This document shows, piece after piece, positions 41,398-51,573 of a stretch of 64,000 nt of DNA. Origin of the DNA: a bacterium (GTDB lineage: Bacteria > Verrucomicrobiota > Kiritimatiellia > CAIKKV01 > CAITUY01). The DNA lies in contig JBAXWB010000026.1 in assembly GCA_037128595.1 (NCBI GenBank), forward strand, positions 16,396 through 80,395. Reading direction: 5' to 3'. How positions within the stretch are numbered: the first letter of the stretch is position 1; the number at the start of each line of letters is the position of its first letter. The notes beneath the pieces are model-generated. The model searched no databases. It had not been told where the DNA came from and worked only from the letters and a program-made list of their open reading frames with translations. The translations under genes and the position numbers were made by a program.

Positions 41398-41787
41398 TCA
41401 AGGCGTGGTCGTTGCAGGCATCGACGGGGCAGGTGCGACATCCCCACTCCCTGAGGGAATCCCCACAGGGGCAGGCGCCGCCGGAGCCGCTGACACCGGG
41501 GCCGCTTGCTGTGCGGGAAGCCGGTCAATCACCGACCCAGTGCCCGCACGACCTGCGGCAATATAGCCGATAGCCAGGGTATTGAGCAGGAAGATGGCGG
41601 CCAAGGTCACCGTGATCTTGGTCAGGACATTTCCGGTGCGCGAGCCAAACAGGGTTTCGCCCACCCCTGCCCCGAAGGCCAGGCCCAACCCCTCATCCTT
41701 GGTCTTTTGAAGGAGGATAATCCCGATCAACAGAAGGGACGACACAATCTCAATGAAAATCAAAAAACCGTATAAAAAACCGCCCAT
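41398..41787 (-). CDS. secG: Preprotein translocase subunit SecG
   Basis: A 129-residue SecG: first membrane helix (FLIFIEIVSSLLLIGIILLQ), the conserved QKTKDEGLGLAFGAGVGETLFGSRTGNVLTKIT loop, then a second helix (TVTLAAIFLLNTLAIGYI). The C-terminal 50 residues are an Ala/Pro/Val-rich extension, longer than in E. coli but common. SecG supports SecYE in protein export. Location after tpiA is a widely shared gene order. Confidence 0.94.
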   Translation of the reverse strand: MGGFLYGFLIFIEIVSSLLLIGIILLQKTKDEGLGLAFGAGVGETLFGSRTGNVLTKITVTLAAIFLLNTLAIGYIAAGRAGTGSVIDRLPAQQAAPVSAAPAAPAPVGIPSGSGDVAPAPSMPATTTP

Positions 41788-41822
41788 AATTCACCTTCCG
41801 TTTGCGGAATTATCCGCTAGTT

Positions 41823-42578
41823 TCAAACCGCCGCTTCAATAATGGCAATAAACGAGGCCGCATCCAGCGCCGCCCCACCAATCAACCCGCCGTCGATATC
41901 CGGCTGGGACATTAATTCCTTGGCATTCGCCGGCTTCATGCTGCCGCCGTACTGAATACGAACCGCTTGGGCCGCACCGGGATTGCACATTTTGGAAAGA
42001 ACGCGACGAATCAAGGCATGCACTTCCTGTGCCTGCGCCGGACTGGCCGTACGGCCGGTCCCGATCGCCCACACCGGCTCATAGGCTACCACAATGCGGC
42101 GGAAACTGGTTTCATCCAAACCCGCGAGGCTCTTGGTCACCTGCGTGGTCACCACATCTTCGGTCTGGTTGGCTTCGCGCTGTTCGAGTGTCTCACCCAC
42201 GCATACAATCGGGGTCAGGTTGGCGGCCAGGGCGGCCTTAACCTTGCGGCTGACGGAGGCATCCGTCTCACCGAAAAACTGTCGGCGCTCACTGTGCCCG
42301 AGGATGACATACTGGCAGCCGACATCACGGAGCATATCGGCCGAAATCTCACCGGTAAAGGCCCCGTCTTTCTCCCAGTGCATGTTCTGGCCGCCCAGTT
42401 TGATCTGAGAGCCATTAATGACATCCGCGACCGTTTTCAGGGCGGTAAAGGTCGGGCAGAGCACGACTTCGACATCCGATTTATCGGCCAATTTCGCCTT
42501 CAAGGCAACGGCCAATTCGGCCGCCTGCCCTGTGAGTTTGTTCAGCTTCCAATTACCGGCAACAATTTTTTTACGCAT
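41823..42578 (-). CDS. tpiA: Triosephosphate isomerase
   Basis: A 251-residue TIM-barrel enzyme: MRKKIVAGNWKLNKL with catalytic Lys, GHSERRQFFGETD with catalytic His, VAYEPVWAIGTGRTASPAQAQEVH with catalytic Glu, and YGGSMKPANAKELMSQPDIDGGLIGGAAL. It interconverts dihydroxyacetone phosphate and glyceraldehyde 3-phosphate. It follows pgk after a 78-bp gap containing an imperfect stem (about 42620-42650) that could modulate expression. Confidence 0.97.
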   Translation of the reverse strand: MRKKIVAGNWKLNKLTGQAAELAVALKAKLADKSDVEVVLCPTFTALKTVADVINGSQIKLGGQNMHWEKDGAFTGEISADMLRDVGCQYVILGHSERRQFFGETDASVSRKVKAALAANLTPIVCVGETLEQREANQTEDVVTTQVTKSLAGLDETSFRRIVVAYEPVWAIGTGRTASPAQAQEVHALIRRVLSKMCNPGAAQAVRIQYGGSMKPANAKELMSQPDIDGGLIGGAALDAASFIAIIEAAV

Positions 42579-42656
42579 AGGATCAATCCGAAATCTTTAT
42601 AAAGTTGTTCGTTAAGGGAGATGGGATACCATTTCCCACCCTCCTATTACAATTCA

Positions 42657-43904
42657 TTACTTATCGCTCAAGGCGGCTACGCCCGGCAGGACCTTGCCTT
42701 CCAGGAACTCCAAACTGGCTCCACCCCCGGTGGAACAGTGGGTTACCTTGTCCACCACCTTGAATTTCTTGGCAGCCGTGGCTGTATCGCCCCCGCCAAC
42801 CACGGTGACTGCACCTGACGCCGTCGCCTTCGCGATTGCATCGGCCATCACTTTGGTTCCGGTGGCGAACTTCTCCATCTCGAACACACCGGCAGGCCCA
42901 TTCCAGACAATGGTCCGGGCGCGGGCAATGGCCTCGCAGAAAATGGCGTTTGACTTCGGCCCGACATCCAGCCCCAACCAGCCGGGCTTGATGCCGGACG
43001 CATCATCGGCGGCCATGACATTGGCATCATCGGCAAACTTGTCGCCGCAGATGTAATCCACCGGCAGGTGGATTTTCACGTTTTTGGCAGTCGCCTTGGC
43101 CATCAGGTCCTTCACCAGCTTTGCGCCTTCGGGATCAAAGAGGCTGGATCCGATTTCCATGTTGTTGAGAACCTTCTTGAACGTGAAGGCCATGGCCCCG
43201 CCAATGATGATTTCATTGGCCGTATCCAGCAGGTTATTGATCAGCGGGATTTTGTCCGCAATCTTGGCCCCACCCAGGATTGCCAGCAACGGGCGTTTTG
43301 GATTGTTCAGCACGGCGGTGAAGGCATTGAGTTCGGCCTCCATCAGGAATCCGGACACTTTTTCAGGAAGGTTCACGCCGACCATCGATGAATGGGCGCG
43401 ATGAGCGGTGCCAAACGCATCATTGACATACACATCCCCTAGTTTGCTGAGGCTTGCGCGAAAGGCCTCAACCGCTTTGGGGTCAGCTTTAACCGAGGTG
43501 CCATCCTCATTCTTGACCTTGCCTTCTTCCTCGATGTGGAAGCGGAGGTTCTCGAGCAGAATCACGTCACCGGGCTTCACCGCACCGGGGGCACAGGCGG
43601 CCTCAACGGCAGGGCCGACACAGTCAGACAGGAATTTCACCGGCTTGCCCAACAACTTCTCAAGGGCTTCGGCCACCGGCTTCAACGAAAATTTGGCAAT
43701 CACTTTGCCGTCAGGACGACCCAAATGACTCATCAGCACGACGGAAGCGCCCTGCTCCAAGGCATACTTGATGGTCGGCAGCGCCGCCTCGATACGCTTG
43801 GTGTTCGAGATGGCACCGGTAACCTTGTCCTGCGGCACATTGAAGTCCACGCGCATGATGACGCGTTTCCCCTTCAGATTTACATCACGTACAGTTTTTT
43901 TCAT
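42657..43904 (-). CDS. pgk: Phosphoglycerate kinase
   Basis: A 415-residue PGK. The ATG at 43904 ([20 protein letters not shown]) has CAGGAGA upstream; nine earlier codons in frame are discarded. Motifs: [10 protein letters not shown] substrate site, [28 protein letters not shown] and the nucleotide site [13 protein letters not shown]. It makes ATP from 1,3-bisphosphoglycerate. It is the middle gene of gap-pgk-tpiA. Confidence 0.97.
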   Translation of the reverse strand: MKKTVRDVNLKGKRVIMRVDFNVPQDKVTGAISNTKRIEAALPTIKYALEQGASVVLMSHLGRPDGKVIAKFSLKPVAEALEKLLGKPVKFLSDCVGPAVEAACAPGAVKPGDVILLENLRFHIEEEGKVKNEDGTSVKADPKAVEAFRASLSKLGDVYVNDAFGTAHRAHSSMVGVNLPEKVSGFLMEAELNAFTAVLNNPKRPLLAILGGAKIADKIPLINNLLDTANEIIIGGAMAFTFKKVLNNMEIGSSLFDPEGAKLVKDLMAKATAKNVKIHLPVDYICGDKFADDANVMAADDASGIKPGWLGLDVGPKSNAIFCEAIARARTIVWNGPAGVFEMEKFATGTKVMADAIAKATASGAVTVVGGGDTATAAKKFKVVDKVTHCSTGGGASLEFLEGKVLPGVAALSDK

Positions 43905-44016
43905 GAGTCGATCTCCTGAGCTATTCAACATACAAAAAAAGTAATTAGGCTGTAGACCGCAGGATGACAGGCACCCCGACAGTCTAACAGCCTAAGCGAC
44001 TAACGATTCAGTCGAC

Positions 44017-45093
<1,077 letters not shown>

Positions 45094-45176
45094 TTACTCC
45101 TTTATTTGACTCTATTAACCTAACCTTTGCGCTGGCATAACCCCCGCAAAAGCTTCTCCGCCTGAACGGGGCAGAA

Positions 45177-45206
45177 ACAATACATGACCCTCCCCCTCTG
45201 CGTCAA
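45177..45206 (-). promoter_or_regulatory. Sigma-70-type promoter of the gap-pgk-tpiA-secG operon
   Basis: On the minus strand TTGACG (45206-45201), 18-base spacer, TATTGT (45182-45177). The start point would be near 45170, leaving an untranslated leader of about 80 bases before the gap ATG at 45090. The rest of the 45091-45303 gap shows no gene. Confidence 0.5.
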
Positions 45207-45303
45207 CAATCAGTTAAAATTTTGTCAGATAAGAATCGACAAGTTCACCGGTTAGGCGGAAAATATCATTAAGGACGGAAGTTGAATACGAAAGGTGGTG
45301 ATT

Positions 45304-45558
45304 ATGCATCCAACATTAACAGGAAATATGTGGCCACACGCACATCCGGATGAGACTCATCATGCATTCACTGACAAGATGCATAAATGGTTGCATAATG
45401 AGAATTTCTGGACGGCTGTCGGAATCACGGTGATGGTGGGATTGATGCTCCTGTCAATCTATGTGACCATTAAAATGGGGCCAATGGACATCGCTCCGAA
45501 TTTCGGGACACCTCCGGGTGTATCACCTATTGGTCAGCCAATGGCTCCATGGATGTGA
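45304..45558 (+). CDS. Small single-span membrane protein of unknown function
   Basis: An 84-residue protein from ATG 45304, preceded by AAAGGTGGTGATT, a fair ribosome site. The N-terminal half is His-rich (MHPTLTGNMWPHAHPDETHH); one membrane helix follows (FWTAVGITVMVGLMLLSIYVTI), then a Pro/Gly-rich tail of about 25 residues ending in PMAPWM. No family is recognised. The His-rich head could bind metal. It stands alone between divergent gap and convergent small genes. Confidence 0.65.
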   Translation: MHPTLTGNMWPHAHPDETHHAFTDKMHKWLHNENFWTAVGITVMVGLMLLSIYVTIKMGPMDIAPNFGTPPGVSPIGQPMAPWM

Positions 45559-45585
45559 GCAACGGAGTGGGCCAGCGGGCAGTCA

Positions 45586-45783
45586 TTAGGAGGGGGTGGG
45601 GATGGCGTTTTGCCAGTTCACTCTAATGACATCATGCTTTGTGTGTTTTTTCTGATCACAGGCAACCTGATAGGCCACTAGGGCGAGCTTGATATCCGCT
45701 TTGTCTTCGGCGGCTTTTCCGTCGTTGATGGCGGCTTTCGTGGCGGCCTTGACAACATGGTGTGCTTTATCTTTTTGATTCAT
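45586..45783 (-). CDS. Small helical protein of unknown function
   Basis: A 65-residue Ala/Lys-rich protein (MNQKDKAHHVVKAATKAAIN) with a GGAG site eight bases upstream that lies inside the preceding gene's end. It is three bases downstream of the gene at 45787-46101, so they form a pair. No homologue is recognised. Conservation of good ribosome sites in both genes argues for real genes rather than chance frames. Confidence 0.5.
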   Translation of the reverse strand: MNQKDKAHHVVKAATKAAINDGKAAEDKADIKLALVAYQVACDQKKHTKHDVIRVNWQNAIPTPS

Positions 45784-45786
45784 GAC

Positions 45787-46101
45787 TTAACTCCAACGAA
45801 TTTGACGGATGGTGGCAATGGCCGTGGCCGCGATCATCATTTTTTTATCTGAAGCCCCGATGGCCATGGAGGTGATCGCTCTGGATGCAATTTCGTAGAT
45901 CGAGACTTTGGCGGCCGCCTTGGCCGCATAGTCGACTTCATATGTTTTGTTCTGGCTAACCGGAGCTTGGGACACCTTGGCCACATACGCTTTCTCGATG
46001 GCTTCAATCGCCGCATCCGTTGCCTCATACACGGCGTCCCTCGCATTCGAGTCATCTTTCACTTCAGCGATTCCGCATTCCGCATTCGATTGATGTGTCA
46101 T
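45787..46101 (-). CDS. Small Ala-rich helical protein of unknown function
   Basis: A 104-residue protein with a strong ribosome site GGGAGGA six bases before the ATG. It is rich in Ala, Ile and Glu and predicted mostly helical (RDAVYEATDAAIEAIEKAYV, YAAKAAAKVSIYEIASRAI). No signal peptide or motif is recognised. First gene of a two-gene unit with the 65-residue protein downstream. A 17-bp palindrome lies about 85 bp upstream. Confidence 0.55.
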   Translation of the reverse strand: MTHQSNAECGIAEVKDDSNARDAVYEATDAAIEAIEKAYVAKVSQAPVSQNKTYEVDYAAKAAAKVSIYEIASRAITSMAIGASDKKMMIAATAIATIRQIRWS

Positions 46102-46184
46102 CTGAGTCCTCCCAAAATGTGATTACTTAAAAATCCATCACAAATTCATTGGCAGTAAAGTGGGTTTTTTTAAGAATTCTCACA

Positions 46185-46201
46185 ATCAGGGATTCCCTGA
46201 T
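46185..46201. promoter_or_regulatory. 17-bp perfect palindrome, possible operator
   Basis: ATCAGGGA, one base, TCCCTGAT: two 8-bp arms with a 1-bp centre. The spacing is too small for an RNA hairpin, which suggests a dimeric repressor or activator site. It lies in the gap 46102-46253, upstream of the small-gene pair (minus strand) and downstream of pcm. Confidence 0.4.
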
Positions 46202-46253
46202 ATTACAGTCAGTAAATACCTGAGAATAAGGGGATAGGTCCGGATGCCTCTGC

Positions 46254-46886
46254 TTACCGCCCAGGGTGTACCATGGGAACGAACCGAACCGGGAGGTCAT
46301 CGGTTTTTTCAATCCGGTCATGATTTTTGTGGAGAATGACCAGACGCTGATCCATCCAGACGCCCGTAGGCAAAATCATAACGCCCCCCTCCCGCAGTTG
46401 GGAGACCAGGGCCTCGGGAACATGTTCAGGGGCGCAGGTAACAATGACGGAATCAAACGGCGCTTCTTCCGGCCACCCCTTGTAGCCATCTCCTTGGCGA
46501 ACGTGCACATGGTCGTCCTCGCCTAGCTCTGCCAGAACGCTTCGGGCATGCAACGCCAATGCGGGAATAATTTCCACCGTATACACGCGGGCACCCATGC
46601 CGGCTAATACCGCCGCCTGATACCCAGAGCCTGTCCCAATCTCGAGCACCTTGTCGTTTGGTTTGAGGGCAAGCTTTTCGGTCATATACGCAACGATAAA
46701 AGGCTGGGAGATGGTCTGTCCTTCGCCAATCGGACAGGGATGATCGCCATAGGCATTGTGGAGATCTCTGAATGGCTCGGGAATGAAAGAATGTCGGGGA
46801 AGACGCCCCATTACAGAAAGCAGACGTTCATCCTGAATCCCGTACCACCGGAGAACTCCGACCATCTGGAGAAGCTCATTCGTCAT
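46254..46886 (-). CDS. pcm: Protein-L-isoaspartate O-methyltransferase
   Basis: A 210-residue PCMT: FIPEPFRDLHNAYGDHPCPIGEGQTISQPFIVAYM is the substrate region, VLEIGTGSGYQAAVLA the SAM motif, VYTVEIIPALALHAR and the EAPFDSVIVTCAPEHVPEAL segment follow. The enzyme repairs isoaspartyl residues in aged proteins. It is downstream of ruvB on the same strand with a 102-bp gap. Confidence 0.94.
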   Translation of the reverse strand: MTNELLQMVGVLRWYGIQDERLLSVMGRLPRHSFIPEPFRDLHNAYGDHPCPIGEGQTISQPFIVAYMTEKLALKPNDKVLEIGTGSGYQAAVLAGMGARVYTVEIIPALALHARSVLAELGEDDHVHVRQGDGYKGWPEEAPFDSVIVTCAPEHVPEALVSQLREGGVMILPTGVWMDQRLVILHKNHDRIEKTDDLPVRFVPMVHPGR

Positions 46887-46918
46887 ACCCCACCCCGCAA
46901 TCGAAGGTCACCCTTGAC

Positions 46919-46971
46919 CCTGTTGCCATTATGCCAAATCAGGCAGGGTTCCGCAATCCAGGGGCAACAGG
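46919..46971. repeat. 9-bp inverted repeat between ruvB and pcm
   Basis: CCTGTTGCC (46919-46927) and GGCAACAGG (46963-46971) are perfect inverted arms around a 35-base loop, in the intergenic gap. It might form a long-loop RNA stem-loop; no U-run follows on the minus strand, so it is not a clear terminator. Confidence 0.4.
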
Positions 46972-46988
46972 AAATCGACAGGGAACGA

Positions 46989-48005
46989 TCAGAGCAACCG
47001 CCCCTGTCCCTCGTTGGGTTTGACCCCGAAACGCCGGTAGCAGAGATCGGTCGCCACACGCCCTTGCGGCGTGCGCTTGATGAATCCCTCCTGAATCAGG
47101 AACGGTTCATACACTTCCTCAATGGTATCGGCTTCTTCCCCCACCGAGACGGCCAGCGAACTCAGCCCAACGGGCCCGCCGGAAAAGCGGTGCATGATGG
47201 TCTCAAGGATCCGCTTGTCCATCTCATCAAGGCCGTCCTGATCAATGTCCAGCATGGTCAGGGCTGCCGCCGCCACGGACTCATTGATTTTGCCATCCGC
47301 TTTCACCTGGGCGAAATCACGCACCCGCCGCAGCAGATTATTGCAGATACGGGGCGTGCCTCGGGAACGACGCGCAATTTCACGCGCCCCGCCGGCATCG
47401 ACATCCACATCCAGAATTCGTGCGGAGCGCATGACAATGTGCTCCAAATCCGCCGCCTTGTAGTAATCCAGCCGGATGGGCAGGCCGAACCTGGCCCGGA
47501 ACGGGGAGGTCAGCAATCCGCTCCGTGTGGTCGCCCCGATCAAGGTGAATTGCTGGAGATTCAGCCGGACCGAACGGGCATTGGCGCCCTGATCAATCAT
47601 GATATCAATGACGAAATCCTCCATGGCGGAGTAGAGATACTCCTCGACCGAGCGTTGCATCCGGTGGATTTCGTCGATGAACAAGACATCACCCCGTTCC
47701 AGTCCGGTCAGCAGGCCGGCGAGATCGCCGGGTTTATCAATGACGGGGCCGGAGGTGGATTTGATATTCGAGCCCATTTCCGCGGCGAGGATATAGGCCA
47801 ACGTGGTTTTACCCAACCCCGGCGGGCCCGACAGCAACACATGCTCCATGACGTCGCCCCGCTGCTTGGCCGCCTGCGTGAATAATTCCAGCCGTTCGCT
47901 GGCTTTCTGCTGGCCAACGAAATCCTTGAAACGGGTCGGCCGTAACCGCACGTCCAAATCCTTATCGGGCTTATTCAGCCCATCAGAGATCAATCGCTCG
48001 GACAT
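46989..48005 (-). CDS. ruvB: Holliday junction branch migration helicase RuvB
   Basis: A 338-residue RuvB starting [33 protein letters not shown], Walker [20 protein letters not shown], Walker [12 protein letters not shown], sensor [18 protein letters not shown] and the C-terminal winged helix ([20 protein letters not shown]) are all present. It drives branch migration with RuvA. ruvA and ruvC are not nearby. Its start overlaps the radical SAM gene by 23 bp. Confidence 0.96.
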   Translation of the reverse strand: MSERLISDGLNKPDKDLDVRLRPTRFKDFVGQQKASERLELFTQAAKQRGDVMEHVLLSGPPGLGKTTLAYILAAEMGSNIKSTSGPVIDKPGDLAGLLTGLERGDVLFIDEIHRMQRSVEEYLYSAMEDFVIDIMIDQGANARSVRLNLQQFTLIGATTRSGLLTSPFRARFGLPIRLDYYKAADLEHIVMRSARILDVDVDAGGAREIARRSRGTPRICNNLLRRVRDFAQVKADGKINESVAAAALTMLDIDQDGLDEMDKRILETIMHRFSGGPVGLSSLAVSVGEEADTIEEVYEPFLIQEGFIKRTPQGRVATDLCYRRFGVKPNEGQGRLL

Positions 48006-48924
48006 AATAGCCGCCTTCAATTCTTATTACACCACGCGCCAGCAATACGGTCACCGCAGAATCCACTTCCTCGCCCCCCGCCCCGAGCGTCGCGCAAAGA
48101 TCCGGAGTGGTAACGGGGTGCCGCTGAATCAGACCCAGAATCCGTTCAACCAGCTCATCGGCCGTCATGGCCGGCGCAGCTGGCGCGGGAGCGACCGCCA
48201 CCCCGATGACTTCGGCAACGGGGTTGAAAAGTCCGGCCAGCTCAGCCATCCGGAAACTCGGGACAGGCTTGACCAGACCATCCTGCGCGGGGCGAACCGC
48301 CGTATTCAAATGGATCCGATCCGGCCCGATACGTTCAGCCAACCGGGCGATGCGCCCCATCCGCTCAGGGTCATCATTCACTCCGGGCACAACAAACACT
48401 TCAAGCCAATACTCGCCCGAGAACTCGCGGCGAAACGCATTCAAGCCATTGATAAACCCCTCAAACGTCAACGCCGCATGGGGATGATGAACCGCCTCAA
48501 ACGAGGCCTGATCCCAGGCGCTGAGGGTCGCTTTGACCACCTCTGCCTTGGCCGCCGCCACACGGACGTCAGGCTGCGAAAACAAGGAGCCATTGCTCAG
48601 CAGGATCCGGCGTAACGAGCAGCGTGCCCCGATCGCGTCAATCACCTCACCGAAACGGGAATGCAAGGTCGGCTCGCCGCCCCCGGCCAAGGTCACGCAA
48701 TCAGCCTGACCATCGTGGATCAACCAGTCGTCAAACTCGCCCAGGACCCCGTTCACCGGAACATATTCCCGGCGCTCGAGCGTTTTCTCCGTGGTTTTAC
48801 CCACCTGACAATAGGGGCAGTCATAGGTACAGACCTTGAGGGGAACGAGATCAATACCAAGAGAACGGCCCAGTCGCCGTGAGCGCACTGGGCCGAACAG
48901 GAAACGATATCCGCCAGTCATCAT
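47983..48924 (-). CDS. Radical SAM protein with C-terminal winged-helix-like domain
   Basis: A 313-residue radical SAM enzyme starting [19 protein letters not shown]. The cluster motif is [11 protein letters not shown] (CX3CX2C), followed by [18 protein letters not shown] and VVPGVNDD. The [19 protein letters not shown] start is typical of the COG0731-like group of predicted Fe-S oxidoreductases. The last 70 residues resemble a winged helix ([20 protein letters not shown]). Substrate unknown. The gene overlaps the ferredoxin stop, so the ferredoxin is likely its electron donor. Confidence 0.85.
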   Translation of the reverse strand: MMTGGYRFLFGPVRSRRLGRSLGIDLVPLKVCTYDCPYCQVGKTTEKTLERREYVPVNGVLGEFDDWLIHDGQADCVTLAGGGEPTLHSRFGEVIDAIGARCSLRRILLSNGSLFSQPDVRVAAAKAEVVKATLSAWDQASFEAVHHPHAALTFEGFINGLNAFRREFSGEYWLEVFVVPGVNDDPERMGRIARLAERIGPDRIHLNTAVRPAQDGLVKPVPSFRMAELAGLFNPVAEVIGVAVAPAPAAPAMTADELVERILGLIQRHPVTTPDLCATLGAGGEEVDSAVTVLLARGVIRIEGGYYVRAIDL

Positions 48925-49091
48925 GCAGGGGAAATCGCCTCGACCGGGCATTCGCCGGCGCAGAGGCCACAATCCACGCATTTGTCGGCATCAATCACGA
49001 ACTGCTTGGGGCCTTCCGCGATCGCTTCCTGAGGACACACCGGGGCGCAACTGCCACACTTTGTGCATTTTTCTGATATTACATACGACAT
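48921..49091 (-). CDS. 2[4Fe-4S] ferredoxin
   Basis: A 56-residue protein from ATG 49091, with AGGAG upstream; the longer frame lacks support. It has two clusters of the CX2CX2CX3CP type: CTKCGSCAPVCP and CVDCGLCAGECP. It is a clostridial-type low-potential ferredoxin. Its stop overlaps the next start (ATGATGA), suggesting that it reduces the radical SAM enzyme coded downstream. Confidence 0.93.
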   Translation of the reverse strand: MSYVISEKCTKCGSCAPVCPQEAIAEGPKQFVIDADKCVDCGLCAGECPVEAISPA

Positions 49092-49192
49092 GGGGTTTCT
49101 CCTAATTAGTGTTACAAAACGCAAAAATACTATAGAAAACATCCCCCCCTGTCAACCACCGCAGGGGCTTTTGTTTTGGCCCTTTTGGTAAT

Positions 49193-49282
49193 GGTTTCGA
49201 CAGAGCGAAACCCTCCATTAAGAATTGAAATCATGAAAATGTCAGATGCTTTCACAATGGAGGGATGCGCTCCGTCGCATCC
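49193..49282 (+). repeat. Dispersed multi-hairpin repeat, copy B
   Basis: Order on the plus strand: hairpin GGTTTCG-acagag-CGAAACC (49193-49212), CCCTCCAT (49211-49218), a 38-base A/T-rich spacer, ATGGAGGG (49257-49264), hairpin GGATGCG-ctccgt-CGCATCC (49263-49282). Outside lies a further inverted pair, AGGGGCTTTTGTTTTG (49163-49178) with CAAAACAAAACCCCCT (49300-49315). The intergenic gap 49092-49317 holds nothing else. Copies A and C share the core. Confidence 0.87.
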
Positions 49283-49317
49283 GGAGAGCCGAAATGAGTC
49301 AAAACAAAACCCCCTAG

Positions 49318-50130
49318 TCAACCACCGCCAAAGTGAGCGGTATTGATCAGCAGTTTGATGCCAATCACCAGCAGCAACAGGGCAAATCCACGCTTCAAGA
49401 TGGGAACCGGCAGACGGTGTGCCAATTTCGCGCCCACCGGAGCCGTCAACATGCTGCACACCGCGATCCCGGCGAGTGCGGGAAGGTAGACATAGCCCAG
49501 TGAGAATTTCGGCAGAGCCGCATCACTTTTTGCGAAAATGACGCTGCCTGCCGTCCCCGACAAGGCAATGAACACTCCGATCGCTGACGATGTGCCAATC
49601 GCGGTACGCATGGCGACATTGCACCAGGATAAAAAGGGAACCAACATGCTCCCGCCCCCGATCCCGACCATGCTGGAGAGCCCTCCGATCAGGCCCCCCA
49701 CCAGCGTCATGACCATGATATGCTTCGATTGCCGCGGCGAATGGCTGGCCGGCTCTTTCAGTAGCATCTGCGCCGCCAGACTGAACAGGAACACCACAAA
49801 CAGCCATTGCAGGAACCGGGTTGACACCTGGCTGGCCAGCCAGGCCCCCGAGAGGGTTCCGATCACGATGGCGGGTGCCATGCGCCTGACAATGGTCCAG
49901 TCCACGCTCTCCCGTTCATGGTGCGCCTTCATGCTGGAAAGCGAGGTGAACAAAATACTGGCCAGCGATGTTCCCACCACCAAATGCTGAATTTGATCCG
50001 GAGCAAATTGCTGTTGGGCGAACAGGACCCCCAGAGCCGGCACAATAATGACTCCCCCCCCGACCCCCAAAAGCCCGGCCAACAGCCCCGCAACACCACC
50101 CAGCAAACAATACATCAACCAAATCGTCAT
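49318..50130 (-). CDS. TauE/SafE family membrane transporter
   Basis: A 270-residue protein with about eight membrane helices and two internal halves, each starting with the family motif: GLLAGLLGVGGGVIIVPALG near the N-terminus and GGLSSMVGIGGGSMLVPFLS near residue 150. TauE/SafE proteins export sulfite, sulfoacetate or related organosulfonates. There is no sulfonate metabolism gene adjacent, though the acylating aldehyde dehydrogenase at 38184 could act on sulfoacetaldehyde; that link is only a guess. Flanked on both sides by copies of the dispersed repeat. Confidence 0.9.
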   Translation of the reverse strand: MTIWLMYCLLGGVAGLLAGLLGVGGGVIIVPALGVLFAQQQFAPDQIQHLVVGTSLASILFTSLSSMKAHHERESVDWTIVRRMAPAIVIGTLSGAWLASQVSTRFLQWLFVVFLFSLAAQMLLKEPASHSPRQSKHIMVMTLVGGLIGGLSSMVGIGGGSMLVPFLSWCNVAMRTAIGTSSAIGVFIALSGTAGSVIFAKSDAALPKFSLGYVYLPALAGIAVCSMLTAPVGAKLAHRLPVPILKRGFALLLLVIGIKLLINTAHFGGG

Positions 50131-50244
50131 AGATCCCCTTCCTGATTGGGGCGGAATACTACCCGCCCCTTAATGCGGGAGCAATCTTATCCTGACTGAG
50201 CATGTTCATGCTCCATGGGTATTTGATTTGATCATTCTGGCGCT

Positions 50245-50333
50245 GGTTTCGACAGAGCGAAACCCTCCATATGGATTGAAATCTTGAAATTATCATGTGT
50301 TTTCCAAATGGAGGGATGCGCTCCGTCGCATCC
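50245..50333 (+). repeat. Dispersed multi-hairpin repeat, copy C
   Basis: Hairpin GGTTTCG-acagag-CGAAACC (50245-50264), CCCTCCAT (50263-50270), 37-base spacer, ATGGAGGG (50308-50315), hairpin GGATGCG-ctccgt-CGCATCC (50314-50333). A short outer pair GCGCT/AGCGC surrounds the core. It lies in the divergent gap 50131-50430 between the TauE-like gene and the radical SAM gene; apart from it no gene is seen there. Confidence 0.87.
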
Positions 50334-50430
50334 GCAGCGCAAAAACAGACCTGAATAAAAGCCCCAGGGACCAAGGGGTTTCTCTCTGCATTTATATTTC
50401 CTAATATCATTTTTTTGCTAGCATGACGGC

Positions 50431-51573
50431 ATGAAGCCGCAGGTTAACCATCTGATCAGCCGCCGGGAGTTTCTCGGCTCCCTAGGGGCCGCTGCTGCCT
50501 GCATGTGGTGCCGGGCCGAAGGGCTTGCGGCCATCACGCCCGTTGGTCCGCTAGCGGCCCAGGCCGCCCATGAGGCGCGGTTCTACCAGACGATGGCTGA
50601 CACGAGCGTCGGCTGCGAACTCTGCCCACGCCGGTGTCAGGTTCCGGACGGGATGCGGGGGTATTGCGGGGTACGGGAGAACCGCCATGGGAAATACTAC
50701 ACGCTGGTGTATGGACAACCCAGCGTCACCAACCTCGACCCTATCGAGAAAAAGCCCTTGTTCCATGTCTATCCGGGGTCCCGCGCGTTTTCTATCGCCA
50801 CGGTTGGGTGCAATATCCATTGTAAATTCTGTCAGAATTTTGACATTTCGCAGGCCGCACCTGAGGAGCTTTCCGCCCCCTACTTCAGCCCTGAGGAGAT
50901 CGTCGATCAGGCGGTTCAACGGAAAGCCAAAACCCTCGCCTTCACCTATAATGAGCCGACGATCTTCTACGAGTACATGCATGACTGCGCCCGGGCGGCC
51001 AAAAACCGGAATCTGGAATCCATCATCATCTCCAACGGCTTCATCAACGAAGCTCCCCAGAAAACCCTTTTCCCGTTGGTGAAGGCCATTAAGATTGATC
51101 TCAAAGCCTTTACCCAGTCCTTTTACGGAGGGATTTGTGACGGCATGCTCCAACCTGTACTTGATACCCTCAAACGGTTATCCCGGTCAGGCGTCTGGTA
51201 TGAGATTGTGAATCTCATGATTCCCACCCTGAATGACAATCGGCAGGACCTCCAGAGAATGGCCGCCTGGATCGTCAAGGAACTCGGCCCTGATGTCCCG
51301 ATTCACTTCACACGCTTCACCCCGCTCTACCGGCTCAAGAACCTTCCGCCCACCCCCTCCGAAACGCTGCTTCAAGCGCGGGAGACGGCTCTGCAGGAAG
51401 GCTGTCACTTCGTTTACTGCGGTAATCAGCCGGGCATTGACGGGGAAAACACCATTTGTCCCGGCTGCAAAAACATCGTGATCAGGCGGTATGGATATCG
51501 GATTCTTGAGAACCATCTCGCTGCGGGAAAGTGCACCTTCTGCCATCGGGTTATTCCGGGTGTCTGGGCGTAA
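50431..51573 (+). CDS. AmmeMemoRadiSam system radical SAM enzyme with Tat-like signal
   Basis: A 380-residue radical SAM protein. The start MKPQVNHLISRREFLGSLGAAAACMWC contains a twin-arginine motif SRREFL at 10-15 and a hydrophobic run, predicting Tat export, unusual for this superfamily. A Cys group at 62-79 (CELCPRRC) precedes the catalytic cluster C127, C131, C134 in TVGCNIHCKFCQNF; FTYNEPTIFYEYMHD and VNLMIPTLNDN follow. The C-terminus has two further CX2C pairs (CPGCKN, CTFCHR). These features match the AmmeMemoRadiSam rSAM family, related to pyruvate-formate-lyase-activating enzymes. Its partner genes are convergent on the minus strand. Reaction unknown. Confidence 0.9.
   Translation: MKPQVNHLISRREFLGSLGAAAACMWCRAEGLAAITPVGPLAAQAAHEARFYQTMADTSVGCELCPRRCQVPDGMRGYCGVRENRHGKYYTLVYGQPSVTNLDPIEKKPLFHVYPGSRAFSIATVGCNIHCKFCQNFDISQAAPEELSAPYFSPEEIVDQAVQRKAKTLAFTYNEPTIFYEYMHDCARAAKNRNLESIIISNGFINEAPQKTLFPLVKAIKIDLKAFTQSFYGGICDGMLQPVLDTLKRLSRSGVWYEIVNLMIPTLNDNRQDLQRMAAWIVKELGPDVPIHFTRFTPLYRLKNLPPTPSETLLQARETALQEGCHFVYCGNQPGIDGENTICPGCKNIVIRRYGYRILENHLAAGKCTFCHRVIPGVWA

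Noticed and set aside
46740..47885. Plus-strand frame of 381 residues over ruvB and pcm
   Set aside because: It spans two real genes on the other strand and shows no domain; antisense shadow.
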